This document shows, one piece after another, positions 7,551 through 15,890 of a stretch of DNA of 44,479 nt. Origin of the DNA: Anaerolineae bacterium (lineage in GTDB: Bacteria > Chloroflexota > Anaerolineae > Aggregatilineales > J027); NCBI GenBank assembly GCA_021463865.1, contig JAJTXY010000035.1, forward strand, positions 1 to 44,479. Direction: 5' to 3'. The position numbers and the translations under genes were made by a program. The first letter of the stretch is position 1; each line of letters begins with the position of its first letter. The notes under the pieces are model-generated. The model had not been told where the DNA came from. It searched no databases and saw only the letters and a program-made list of their open reading frames with translations.

Positions 7551-8890
7551 GGTCGGGACAGAGTGATTTGGATGGCGCAGAAGGATAATTCATAACCCTG
7601 ATTGCTATAAATCATCAGACGTATCCAATAATTGCCGGGTGAATAGCGGCTCGGATCAATTTGACCCAACACCCCCTCAAATGGGGCAGGTGAGGTATTT
7701 TGCAATAGGGTCGTAAAGACATCTGTTGCTGCATCGGCGGGACGTATTTGCAATTCATAGCGGCCAAAGTTCGGGAAATCCGCAAGACCGCGCACCTCGA
7801 AGATACGAATAAACAATTGACCCGGACGTGGTTCGGTAATCACCACGCTTGGGAAATCGCAGCCAATCGCGGCTGGGACGCCGGGGGTCGTGTTCACAAG
7901 GCCCGTATTCGGTGGAATGTAGAGGGTCTGACCCGCTTGGATGTTTGACCCCGTAAGGCAGTTGGCCTCGCGCAAGACATCGGTACGCAGGCCGACACTC
8001 TGCGCAATTTCAAACAAGGTATCACCAATTTCCACGATATATGGCACCCAATCTTCGGGTGGGGTACAGGCCGTCGGTGTGGCGGTCAACACGGTAGGTG
8101 TGATGGTCGCGGAGGGGAACGGTGTAATGGTCAACGTCTGAGTTGATGTGGGTCGCCGGGTAGCGGGTGGCGGTACGGGTGGCCGGGGCGTGCGCGTCGC
8201 GGTTGGTGTATTGGTAGGCAGAGGCGTGCGGGTCGGACTCGGTGTAATGGTCGCGGTGGGGGTGCGGGATGGCCGGATGGTGCGGGTTGGACTTGGCGTA
8301 GGGGTAAAGGTTGCGGTTGCCGTCGAAGTACGAGTATTGGTTGCAGTAGCGGTAGGACTTGCCGAAATCCGCTTAGTTGGTATTGGGGTCGAGGTCGGTG
8401 AATTTGTTGCCGATGGAGTACGGGATGGTCTGGTCGTTGGTCGGTCAGTTGGCTCTACCGATGGACGGAGGGTCGAAGTCGGCGTCGGCGTCACGGTAGC
8501 CTCGGCTGTTTTAGTGTCCTCCGTTGTGGAGGGTTCAGGTGAATCGGTGACGGTGGGCGATGGCGTGTTGCTCGGTTCGGGCGATTCATCCTGCGCGATG
8601 GCGGTTGGGGCGGGCGTGGTTTCATTGCCATTGAGGTTATTCGAGACGGCGGTTAGGGTAATGGCAAGCGCGGTCTCGGTTTCATTGATAACCGAAACAC
8701 TATCTGTGGTCGGCACATTCATCGGGGCGCGGGTATTGGTGATGGTGGCAGTATGGGTGGGTTCGGACGATTGTTTGTCCTCATTCTGACCACCCAGCGT
8801 CAAAATAATGCCAAAAGCCAGCGCCATTGCCATCGCGCCAACGACCACTACCGCTACCACCAGTTCATTTTGTCTGTCTCTGCGCCGCAT
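7547..8890 (-). CDS. LysM-domain surface protein with Thr/Pro linker
   Basis: 447 residues: short positive N-terminus, one transmembrane helix (about 11-31), a linker of more than 200 residues made mostly of Thr, Pro, Ser and Ala with TPT/SPT units, then a LysM domain (about 284-330) with YIVEIGDTLFEIAQSVGL and AGQTLYIPPN. A final region of about 100 residues (from GCDFPSVVITEPRPGQLF) resembles an Ig-like all-beta domain, which I cannot name. LysM binds peptidoglycan or chitin-type N-acetylglucosamine chains, so the protein should be anchored in the membrane and reach the wall. The repetitive linker explains the V/G-rich open frame seen on the other strand. Confidence 0.85.
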   Translation of the reverse strand: MRRRDRQNELVVAVVVVGAMAMALAFGIILTLGGQNEDKQSSEPTHTATITNTRAPMNVPTTDSVSVINETETALAITLTAVSNNLNGNETTPAPTAIAQDESPEPSNTPSPTVTDSPEPSTTEDTKTAEATVTPTPTSTLRPSVEPTDRPTTRPSRTPSATNSPTSTPIPTKRISASPTATATNTRTSTATATFTPTPSPTRTIRPSRTPTATITPSPTRTPLPTNTPTATRTPRPPVPPPATRRPTSTQTLTITPFPSATITPTVLTATPTACTPPEDWVPYIVEIGDTLFEIAQSVGLRTDVLREANCLTGSNIQAGQTLYIPPNTGLVNTTPGVPAAIGCDFPSVVITEPRPGQLFIRIFEVRGLADFPNFGRYELQIRPADAATDVFTTLLQNTSPAPFEGVLGQIDPSRYSPGNYWIRLMIYSNQGYELSFCAIQITLSRP

Positions 8891-9017
8891 CGCGTGTCCC
8901 AGAAACTCCTCAAATCGAAAATATCATTATGTGAAGCGTAGCACAAATTTTCGGCGGGTGAAAGTCCGGGCAAGAAGACAGTGGCGAATGGTATGGACGC
9001 CGTTAAATAAACCCCAT

Positions 9018-9041
9018 CCCTTCCCCGAACACAGGGAAGGG
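9018..9041. repeat. short hairpin repeat
   Basis: CCCTTCCC (9018-9025) and GGGAAGGG (9034-9041) form a perfect 8-bp stem with an 8-base loop. It lies between the 3' end of the GT2 gene and the 5' end of the LysM gene, preceded by ACCCCATC. It resembles the element at 5694-5718 in architecture (C-rich lead, then hairpin). It may act as a weak terminator for the GT2 transcript, although there is no T run. Confidence 0.5.
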
Positions 9042-9068
9042 CTATAAGACGATAGAGGTCAGAGGGAT

Positions 9069-10040
9069 TTATTGATTTTCAGGGGTGATGACGGAACGGA
9101 TGGTGTATGGCCCTTTGCCCTGTGATTCATAGTAGGTACGCATCAGCATTTCGATAATCAAGCCGAGCAGCACACATTGAACGCTGGCGACGAGCAAGAC
9201 AATCCCGAAAAAGGGCAGGGGCGTGGAGACAAGGGCATCCCCGGTGATGAGGGTGTCCAGCAGCATCGCAATAAACGAGAGTGTACCGAGACCCCCAAAA
9301 ATGAAGCCCGCGCCGCCAAAAATATACATAGGACGGGTGTTAAATTTGATGAGAAAGGTCACGGTCATCAGGTCGAGGGCCACTTTCGCCGTCCGCCACA
9401 GGCCATATTTGCTTTTGCCATGCAGACGGGCGCGGTGATTGACGACCATTTCATCAATTTTTGCGCCCGCCCCAAATGCCAAGACGGGGATAAAACGGTG
9501 CATCTCGCCATAGAGCCGGACATGATCTAATACCTCGCGGCGGTACATCTTGAGCGTGCAGCCATAATCGTGCAGATGGACTTTGGTGACTTTGGAAATC
9601 AGCCAATTGGCAGCGATGGAGGGCAGGCGACGTGTGACCATTTTATCTTTGCGATTTTTGCGCCAACCGCTAACCAGATCAAACCCCTCATCCATGCGGG
9701 CTTTCATGCGGGGGATTTCGTGGGGGTCGTTTTGCATGTCGGAGTCCATTAGGGTGATAATCGCACCCGTCGCTTGGTCAATGCCCGCTTGAATCGCGGC
9801 AGTTTGACCAAAATTGCGGCGCAGAAAAACCACTTTGACATGCGAGGATTGATGGGCGATTTCGGCAAGGCGTTCGGCACTTTTGTCGCGGCTGCCATCG
9901 TCCACATAGATGATTTCGTAGCGAAGGTTCATGCCAGACAACACACCTTCGAGTTCTTCATGGACTACTTTGATGTTATCTTCTTCATTATAGACGGGCA
10001 GTACGACGGACAGGTCGTAGGGATATTGTTTTGTGGGCAT
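9069..10040 (-). CDS. family 2 glycosyltransferase, polyprenol-phosphate sugar synthase type
   Basis: 323 residues. The N-terminal GT-A domain shows LSVVLPVYNEEDNI (about 10-23), YEIIYVDDGSRDKS (about 42-55) and the metal-binding DSDMQNDP (about 98-105). The C-terminus carries two transmembrane helices (about 235-262 and 272-300). This layout is that of DPM1/GtrB-like enzymes, which move a sugar from a nucleotide donor to polyprenyl phosphate on the inner face of the membrane for later use in envelope glycans. The sugar cannot be told. The ATG has AAAGGAA about 10 bases upstream. It is transcribed alone and divergent from the phosphatase gene. Confidence 0.88.
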   Translation of the reverse strand: MPTKQYPYDLSVVLPVYNEEDNIKVVHEELEGVLSGMNLRYEIIYVDDGSRDKSAERLAEIAHQSSHVKVVFLRRNFGQTAAIQAGIDQATGAIITLMDSDMQNDPHEIPRMKARMDEGFDLVSGWRKNRKDKMVTRRLPSIAANWLISKVTKVHLHDYGCTLKMYRREVLDHVRLYGEMHRFIPVLAFGAGAKIDEMVVNHRARLHGKSKYGLWRTAKVALDLMTVTFLIKFNTRPMYIFGGAGFIFGGLGTLSFIAMLLDTLITGDALVSTPLPFFGIVLLVASVQCVLLGLIIEMLMRTYYESQGKGPYTIRSVITPENQ

Positions 10041-10225
10041 TCAGTAGAATTCCTTTCGGGCGAATCGGCGAGATTATAGCATGTAAAGGATGGGCATACT
10101 AAGGTTGAGATTGATGAGTACATGATAGGCCGATCTAAACTTAGTACGGATCAGTTCGGTGGTTTGTCGCCCGATTAGCATAGCCAAGAGAGGTTATTCT
10201 TCTTGTTTTTGGTCAAAATCACCTG

Positions 10226-10253
10226 TTATCAGGACGCGGGCCTGTTGTAGAAT
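10226..10253 (+). promoter_or_regulatory. candidate promoter of the phosphatase gene
   Basis: TTATCA (10226-10231) and TAGAAT (10248-10253) are separated by 16 bases and lie 45 bases before the ATG. The -10 matches consensus at five of six positions and the -35 at four. No other candidate in the 258-base divergent spacer is better. Confidence 0.35.
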
Positions 10254-10298
10254 AACAACGTTCGCCAACTACCCATCTAATGACCGCGAGATAACCCT

Positions 10299-11147
10299 AT
10301 GCTGCGATGGACAACCACTGACCTCGTGTTTTTCGATTGCGACAGCACTCTGACCACCATAGAGGGTATTGATGAATTGGCCCGGATGAAGGGTAAAGAG
10401 ATGCGTGTGGGGGTGTTGACCGAAAAGGCCATGAACGGCGAGCTTGATCTGGCGGAAGTATATGGCAAGCGGTTGAAGGCCATTAATCCCACACGGGGTC
10501 AATTGGCGGTGGTTGAGCAGTTGTATTGGGAAAATCTCGTGCCAGATGCACAGGAAGTCATTAACACCCTGCAATTCTTGAAAAAGCATGTCTTTATTAT
10601 CAGCGGCGGGCTAGCGGATGCGGTGAATGGATTTGGCACACGCTTAGGTGTTAAATCGGAGCATATTCGGGCCGTCTCGCTGGAATATAACGAATTGTCG
10701 GGCGAATGGTGGCGCTATTATGACCAAGCCTCCCAGCAAAAACAGCGCTATCTGGCCTATGAAGAAGGGCCGTTGACCGTCTCGGCGGGAAAACCGGAGA
10801 TCGTGCGTCAGTTAGCTGGGAATTTATTTGGACGGCGCTTGCTGGTGGGGGACGGAGCCAGCGATTTGGCAACATGTGGCAATGGGGTTGATTTATTTGT
10901 CGGGTTTGGCGGGGTGGTCGTGCGCGAAAAAGTGGAACGCGACGCCGATGTATTTATCTATCCCAACACCCTCGCGCCGGTATTGCCATTGGTAGCCGGG
11001 GCAGCCGGATTTCATGCGGTAGTCGGGACGCCGCATGAAGAAGTGTATACACGTGGCCTGCGGTTGTGCCAAACCAGTAGTGTTAAATTCCGGGATACCG
11101 AATTAAAAGCGGCGTTCTATAAAGAATTTGAGGCCATGACCACCTAA
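10299..11147 (+). CDS. HAD-family phosphatase, SerB-like
   Basis: 282 residues with the four HAD motifs in the phosphoserine phosphatase arrangement: motif I FFDCDSTLT (about residues 8-16, Asp nucleophile and Asp general acid), motif II VFIISGG near 95, motif III lysine near 165 (GKPEIVRQL), and motif IV LVGDGASDLATC near 182. The helical cap between motifs I and II (IDELARMKGKEMRVG) matches SerB, in which it selects phosphoserine. The last step of serine synthesis is therefore the best guess, but related enzymes act on other small phosphates. The C-terminal tail of about 60 residues is longer than in minimal SerB. It ends two bases before the convergent solute-binding gene. Confidence 0.8.
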   Translation: MLRWTTTDLVFFDCDSTLTTIEGIDELARMKGKEMRVGVLTEKAMNGELDLAEVYGKRLKAINPTRGQLAVVEQLYWENLVPDAQEVINTLQFLKKHVFIISGGLADAVNGFGTRLGVKSEHIRAVSLEYNELSGEWWRYYDQASQQKQRYLAYEEGPLTVSAGKPEIVRQLAGNLFGRRLLVGDGASDLATCGNGVDLFVGFGGVVVREKVERDADVFIYPNTLAPVLPLVAGAAGFHAVVGTPHEEVYTRGLRLCQTSSVKFRDTELKAAFYKEFEAMTT

Positions 11148-11149
11148 GC

Positions 11150-12391
11150 CTATTCGCCCAGTGTTGCTATTGCGATTTCGGCGGCGGCACGCGGGGTGGT
11201 GCCTTGCAAGACGGATTCAAAAGCGACTTGAAGGGCAACCGCCGCAACATTTTGGCGTTGGGCCGGGGGGAGAAAATAGGCCGCGTTGATCAGGTTGCTT
11301 AACACGAGCAGGTCGCTGTCTTCGGCCATGACCCGCAAGGCCCGCTGCTGACCGGGGAGCATATTGAGGGCAAGGGCAGTATCAGTTAGGTTATCCGAGT
11401 TCATCATCCACGTCAGAAAATTCCGCGCTTGAATTTGGCGGGTCGCGTCATCGGCTAATAACACCCACATCCAACCATCGAGCAATGTAAAGGATTGACC
11501 ATCGGCGGTAAGGGGTGGCACGATTTTGGCATCCCCAGCAAAACGATTACGATAGAGCAGGTAGTCGGTGGAATTGAGCAGGGCCAGAACAGGATCATCC
11601 CCTGATAATTGGGCGCGATAATCGGCAAGGGTTTGAAGTTGTAGGGTAGCTTCGAGCGGCTGCCTAAAGGGTTCTAATTGGACGGCGGTGGAATAAAATT
11701 CAAGCACTGTCAGCAGGGCATTTTCATCAAGGGCGGGGGTGTTTTCCTGATCTACTAAGTACCCTCCCTCGGCCAAATATTGGATTAATAGTAGCTCATT
11801 GATTACTTGGCTGGTGGCTGGTTTGGCGGCAAACAAGAGTGGGGTGTCCTGCTCCAAAAAATCACTGAAATTCCGGGGTGGGTTTGAAGCATCCCCTGTG
11901 TAGAGCATGTGGTCAATCGAAAGCAAATAGGGAATGCCATAAAATTCGCCAGCCACCTGACCCATTTCCAAAACGTTGTCGGTGAGGTCGTTTAGAGTAG
12001 AGGGGGGCAATAATCCTTCGACAGGCTGCAACAAACCACTGTTGACCGCAGCAATCATTTCTTCATAGCGCATCAGGGTTAGATCGGGCAGGGCATCCGG
12101 GGCGACATCACGGGTGAGGGTCAGGCGGCGGATGGTATCAATCGGCTGATATTCGAGGTAACGCAGATCGAGATTGACATTGACATAAGCACTGCGGAAG
12201 CTGTCGAACTGATTTTCAAGCGTGTCGGCGGCGTTTTCGGATAAGAGCGTGTCCGGCCACCATACGCGCAAATTGACGACTTCCTGCTGATTGACCCGCG
12301 CTGGGGCGTCGTCTTTTTGGCGTGCCAAAACAGGGTTGTGGGCTGCTAAAATAGCCAGTATCAAGCCGAAAATCGCTGTTAGGGCACGCAT
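11150..12391 (-). CDS. extracellular solute-binding protein, sugar ABC-transporter type
   Basis: 413 residues from the chosen start. An N-terminal signal peptide (MRALTAIFGLILAILAA, cleaved near VLA-RQ) is followed by a family 1 (MalE-like) binding-protein pattern: VNLRVWWPDTL, VNVNLDLRYLEY, DLTLMRYEEM and the C-terminal WMMNSDNLTD region. The ATG at 12391 is preferred over one at 12448, because GGAGGA lies 7 bases upstream and a promoter at 12423-12450 would start the transcript downstream of 12448. No permease or ATPase gene lies nearby, so it is an orphan receptor. It is divergent from a second orphan binding protein. The ligand is unknown. Confidence 0.82.
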   Translation of the reverse strand: MRALTAIFGLILAILAAHNPVLARQKDDAPARVNQQEVVNLRVWWPDTLLSENAADTLENQFDSFRSAYVNVNLDLRYLEYQPIDTIRRLTLTRDVAPDALPDLTLMRYEEMIAAVNSGLLQPVEGLLPPSTLNDLTDNVLEMGQVAGEFYGIPYLLSIDHMLYTGDASNPPRNFSDFLEQDTPLLFAAKPATSQVINELLLIQYLAEGGYLVDQENTPALDENALLTVLEFYSTAVQLEPFRQPLEATLQLQTLADYRAQLSGDDPVLALLNSTDYLLYRNRFAGDAKIVPPLTADGQSFTLLDGWMWVLLADDATRQIQARNFLTWMMNSDNLTDTALALNMLPGQQRALRVMAEDSDLLVLSNLINAAYFLPPAQRQNVAAVALQVAFESVLQGTTPRAAAEIAIATLGE

Positions 12392-12422
12392 AGGCTTCCT
12401 CCGAAGTTGCAAAATAGGGCCG

Positions 12423-12450
12423 ATTATCCTCTGTTTGGAGAGAAACACAA
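12423..12450 (-). promoter_or_regulatory. candidate promoter of the family 1 binding protein
   Basis: Reading the reverse strand, TTGTGT (12450-12445) is followed after 16 bases by GATAAT (12428-12423). Transcription would start near 12416, about 25 bases before the preferred ATG at 12391. This placement argues against the longer open frame. Confidence 0.45.
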
Positions 12451-12461
12451 GGGGCGCGTGC

Positions 12462-12489
12462 TTGCCGGATTTTTTAGGGACGGTACTAT
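12462..12489 (+). promoter_or_regulatory. candidate promoter of the peripla_BP/SH3/CARDB gene
   Basis: TTGCCG (12462-12467) and TACTAT (12484-12489) are 16 bases apart in the divergent spacer. Both boxes are imperfect. The start would fall near 12496, before the preferred TTG start codon at 12528. Confidence 0.3.
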
Positions 12490-12527
12490 ATTAAGTTAAG
12501 CGCATGATATACAGAAGGATACACCCC

Positions 12528-14738
12528 TTGAAAAAATATATCCATATCCTAGCGATTCCTCTGTTGACCCTGTTGTTGGTCGCCAGTGTGATGGGATTAA
12601 CCAGCGCCTCCTCGCCGAAGCAGGCGGTTGAAACGCTGAATATTGGCTTTATACAAACCCCCGGCTCGACAGGCGATTTTGGGGTGCGGCTGGCGATTGA
12701 CCAGATTAATCGAGAAGGCGGCGTGATCGGGCCAGACGGAACGCTCTATCGCTTGCAAGTGGTGTATCCCAATCGTCCGCCGTTTGCCCCCGATGGTGTG
12801 CCGGATGCGGTGAATTCGTTGGTTTCACAAGGCGCTATCGCCATTATTGGCCCGGTGGATAATCGGCTGGCCCTGCCCAATATAGAAGTTTTGTCGCAGA
12901 CATCCGTGCCGGTGCTGACATTGGCGACGGCTGATGTGTTGACTGAACAGGATACCCGCGACAATATCCTGCGGATGCGGGCGGCGGATCGGTTTTACAA
13001 TGAGGCACTGGCGACGATCTTGATTGACGAGCGTACTATCACCAAGATTGCCTTGATTCAAACTGATGTGGATTCAACCGAGGCCCTGCTGAATTTTGAA
13101 GGAATTCTGGTGGCTCGTGGACTGACACCGACTGCGAAAATTCAAGAGATTGATAGCAGCAATTTGACGGCGAATGTATCACAGATTATGCAAAATCAGC
13201 CTGCCGCAGTGGTGTTTTGGGGGCCTGCCGCTGATGCGGGGTCGCTGATATTAAAATTGCGCGAGGCGGGCTTTTCGGGCGCGTTTGTGTATCGAGATGC
13301 TCAGGAAGGTGTACATTCCGGGGCGATCCCGATTTCATTGGCACGCGGCATAATCGGGGCGACTTCGTGGTCATATACCACGCCCACCGAGTTGGGGCGA
13401 GCATTTCTGGTGGACTATGTGACCAGTTTTAACAGCATCCCAACCGGGGTAGAGGCCGCTGCGTATGATGCAGTGTGGGTACTGCGCCGTCAGATTGAAC
13501 AAACGGGTGCGGACATCACCGAATTGCGCGTAGGATTGCTGCAAACCCCAACCATTTACGCCGTACAGGGTCGCCTAGAGCCGAGTGTGTATGGCGGGGG
13601 CGATTTTTCGCGGGCCGTTACCGTCTATACGATTGGTGAATTGGGCGGACCACAGTTGGTGGCGCGATTTGCTAACAATATCCGATTGGGTGACGATGAT
13701 TTGGTCGCGGTAGATGTGCGGGTAGTGGGTTTAGCTGGAACGCTGACCTATACGCCATCCCCATCGCCGACACCCAGCATTACGCCTAGCCCTTCCCCTA
13801 CACCCAACGAAGTGACCCTGACTGTGCCACAGGATGTGGTGAATTTACGTGCTGGGCCGGGTACGGAATATGAAATTGTGGATCAACTGCGATTGGGCGA
13901 CACGGCAACGGTGATCGGGGTTAATCCCGGAGCGACTTGGCTGGTCATTAACCATGAGGGCGAGACGGTGTGGGTCGCGGCGGAGATTGTGGAGGTGTTC
14001 GACCCCAGTAATTTGCTTGGTCAACTACCCATTGTTCAACCCAATACCAGTCCGGGTGTTGTGCCGGGGCAGTTGGTCGAAGGCATAGACTTGACGATTG
14101 AAGGAATTGTCTTAAATCCGCCACAAATCGCGCCGGGGCAACCCTTTACTTTGCAGGTGACGGTACGAAACTTAGGAACGATTGCCGCTGGATCATTCTC
14201 GGTAGCGATGATTTTGCAGCCGGGGAATACGACCATCACAGCGGGTTCGACGGGCTTGGGCGCGGGACAATCGGCGATTGTGACGCTCAGTGGGACGGTA
14301 CAGAGTACAGGTGTTTATACCACCAGCCTCACGGTAGATGCGACCAATTCGGTATTGGAGAGCAATGAGAACAACAATATATTTCCCTTGACCTACACTG
14401 CGGATCGGCCCATTATGAGCCGAATTGATTTTGTGCAACTGCCGGTTGGGACAGCTTATGACCTCGCAGGTGGGACCGCCGATTTGATTTGGACGGGGGC
14501 GCAGATTGAAGGCCAGAACAATGCCCGCTTTGGGGTGATCTATGCGGGATCGTATGAGGCGATAGATTACGCGGCGATTGATCCAAATGTCGTCATTAAC
14601 TATATTCTGCCCGCCAATATGATCGGGACGGGATCCATGATTGGGTTCATTACCGCAGAAGGGCGACGTGGTGTAATGCGTGTTGACACTCTCGCGGGAA
14701 ACTTGCTCACGATTTCGTATCGGGTGTACAGCAATTAG
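12528..14738 (+). CDS. branched-chain-amino-acid-type binding protein fused to SH3 and CARDB domains
   Basis: 736 residues from the TTG start, which has AGAAGGA about 9 bases upstream and gives a clean signal peptide (LKKYIHILAIPLLTLLL); an ATG at 12504 without a ribosome site would add 8 residues. Domains in order: a type 1 periplasmic binding fold of the Leu/Ile/Val or peripla_BP_6 kind (about 35-395; LNIGFIQTPGSTGDFG, then AIIGPVDNR), a Ser/Pro/Thr linker (about 405-425), a bacterial SH3 domain (VNLRAGPGTEYEIVDQLRLG), a CARDB-type adhesion domain (about 510-620; ends in SVLESNENNN), and an unnamed all-beta end. The wall- and surface-binding modules suggest a tethered receptor, not a free transporter component. 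No permease genes are near. Confidence 0.85.
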   Translation: MKKYIHILAIPLLTLLLVASVMGLTSASSPKQAVETLNIGFIQTPGSTGDFGVRLAIDQINREGGVIGPDGTLYRLQVVYPNRPPFAPDGVPDAVNSLVSQGAIAIIGPVDNRLALPNIEVLSQTSVPVLTLATADVLTEQDTRDNILRMRAADRFYNEALATILIDERTITKIALIQTDVDSTEALLNFEGILVARGLTPTAKIQEIDSSNLTANVSQIMQNQPAAVVFWGPAADAGSLILKLREAGFSGAFVYRDAQEGVHSGAIPISLARGIIGATSWSYTTPTELGRAFLVDYVTSFNSIPTGVEAAAYDAVWVLRRQIEQTGADITELRVGLLQTPTIYAVQGRLEPSVYGGGDFSRAVTVYTIGELGGPQLVARFANNIRLGDDDLVAVDVRVVGLAGTLTYTPSPSPTPSITPSPSPTPNEVTLTVPQDVVNLRAGPGTEYEIVDQLRLGDTATVIGVNPGATWLVINHEGETVWVAAEIVEVFDPSNLLGQLPIVQPNTSPGVVPGQLVEGIDLTIEGIVLNPPQIAPGQPFTLQVTVRNLGTIAAGSFSVAMILQPGNTTITAGSTGLGAGQSAIVTLSGTVQSTGVYTTSLTVDATNSVLESNENNNIFPLTYTADRPIMSRIDFVQLPVGTAYDLAGGTADLIWTGAQIEGQNNARFGVIYAGSYEAIDYAAIDPNVVINYILPANMIGTGSMIGFITAEGRRGVMRVDTLAGNLLTISYRVYSN

Positions 14739-14756
14739 TTGGATGTATGACACTTG

Positions 14757-15887
14757 ATGAAACATATTGCGATTAACGCTCACTTGTTGGGGCGGGGGGC
14801 GGGGTATCGTTCGGCGGGGATTCATCGCTATATCTATGGCGTGCTGTCGAATCTGCCTGCGCTGGATCAGACGCTGCGGTATACAGTGCTGCTGAATCAC
14901 CCCTTACAAACAAATTTGCCGAGAATGGAACAGCGGCGGGGGATGATTAACACCGATGATCCTAAACGGCGGATACTTTGGGAGCAGGTGGTGCAACCCT
15001 TTGCCCTGCGGCAGATCAAGCCCGATTTGTATCATGCGATGGCGTTTGTCGCGCCGCGTTTTGTACCCTGCCCATTGGTGGTAACGGTCTATGATTTGAG
15101 TTTTATCCGCTATCCACAAGTGCTTTCGGGGGCGAGGCGCAAGTATTTGCAGCTATTTACCCAGTCTACGTGTGAACGAGCGGCGCGGGTGATTGCCATT
15201 TCGGAAAGCACCGCGAGTGATCTGGTTGAATTGATGGGCATCCCACGCGGAAAAATTGATGTTGCCGTGCCGGGAATCTCGCGTGATTTTTGCCCACTGT
15301 CGGCGGATGAAGTGGAAACGTTTCGTCGGAAAAATAATCTGCCAGAGCGATTTTTGTTTTTTTTGGGCACACTTGAGCCACGCAAAAATCTGCCAATGCT
15401 GCTGCGGGCCTATGCCCAACTGCCCAAAAGTGACCGGGAGGCGGTACATCTGATTTTGGGCGGGGGTAAGGGCTGGATGTACGACGAAATATTTGCGACA
15501 ATAGCACAACATGAATTGGCGGATACAGTGCATGTGCCCGGTTTTGTGGACGCGGAAGCATTGGTATGGTGGTATAACGCCGCTGAAGCATTTGTTTATC
15601 CGACCCTATTTGAGGGGTTTGGAATCCCAATTGTCGAGGCAATGGCGTGCGGAACGCCTGTGATTGCGTCCAATACATCATCGCTGCCAGAAGCAGCAGG
15701 GGAGGCGGGGGTGCTGCTGCCACCGGATGATGAAAGTGCATGGACACAAGCCTTGTCGCGTATGATTCATGACGCGGAATGGCGAGCCGAACGCAGCCGT
15801 CTAGGGCAAACATGGGCCGCAAATTTTTCATGGGAACGTACCGCCCAACAAACACTCGAAAGTTATCAACAAGTTTTAAGTCGGTAA
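14757..15887 (+). CDS. family 4 glycosyltransferase
   Basis: 376 residues with a GT-B fold of the GT4 type: N-terminal acceptor domain (KHIAINAHLLGRGAGYRSAG), then the donor half with RFLFFLGTLEPRKN (about 198-211), HVPGFVDAEALVWWYNAAE and the signature EGFGIPIVEAMACGTPV near residue 285, containing the two Glu residues that hold the nucleotide sugar. I choose the ATG at 14757 rather than the TTG just before it. It lies 18 bases after the receptor gene and 3 bases before the phosphotransferase gene, so it probably forms an operon with the latter and adds a sugar in exopolysaccharide assembly. Donor and acceptor are unknown. Confidence 0.88.
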   Translation: MKHIAINAHLLGRGAGYRSAGIHRYIYGVLSNLPALDQTLRYTVLLNHPLQTNLPRMEQRRGMINTDDPKRRILWEQVVQPFALRQIKPDLYHAMAFVAPRFVPCPLVVTVYDLSFIRYPQVLSGARRKYLQLFTQSTCERAARVIAISESTASDLVELMGIPRGKIDVAVPGISRDFCPLSADEVETFRRKNNLPERFLFFLGTLEPRKNLPMLLRAYAQLPKSDREAVHLILGGGKGWMYDEIFATIAQHELADTVHVPGFVDAEALVWWYNAAEAFVYPTLFEGFGIPIVEAMACGTPVIASNTSSLPEAAGEAGVLLPPDDESAWTQALSRMIHDAEWRAERSRLGQTWAANFSWERTAQQTLESYQQVLSR

Positions 15888-15890
15888 ACA

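Noticed and set aside
8100-8560. Possible tandem DNA repeat or CRISPR-like array
   Set aside because: The periodicity comes from Thr/Pro codons in the LysM linker; unit lengths vary and there are no spacers.
8148-8789. Forward 213-residue Val/Gly-rich frame
   Set aside because: It is the mirror of the Thr/Pro linker of the LysM gene on the other strand, with no ribosome site or recognisable domain.
11150-12448. Longer start of the family 1 binding protein at 12448
   Set aside because: It would lie upstream of the likely transcription start and lacks a ribosome site; the ATG at 12391 has GGAGGA and begins a normal signal peptide.
14193-14900. Reverse 235-residue frame across the CARDB end and GT4 start
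   Set aside because: It spans two well-supported forward genes and has no recognisable domain.
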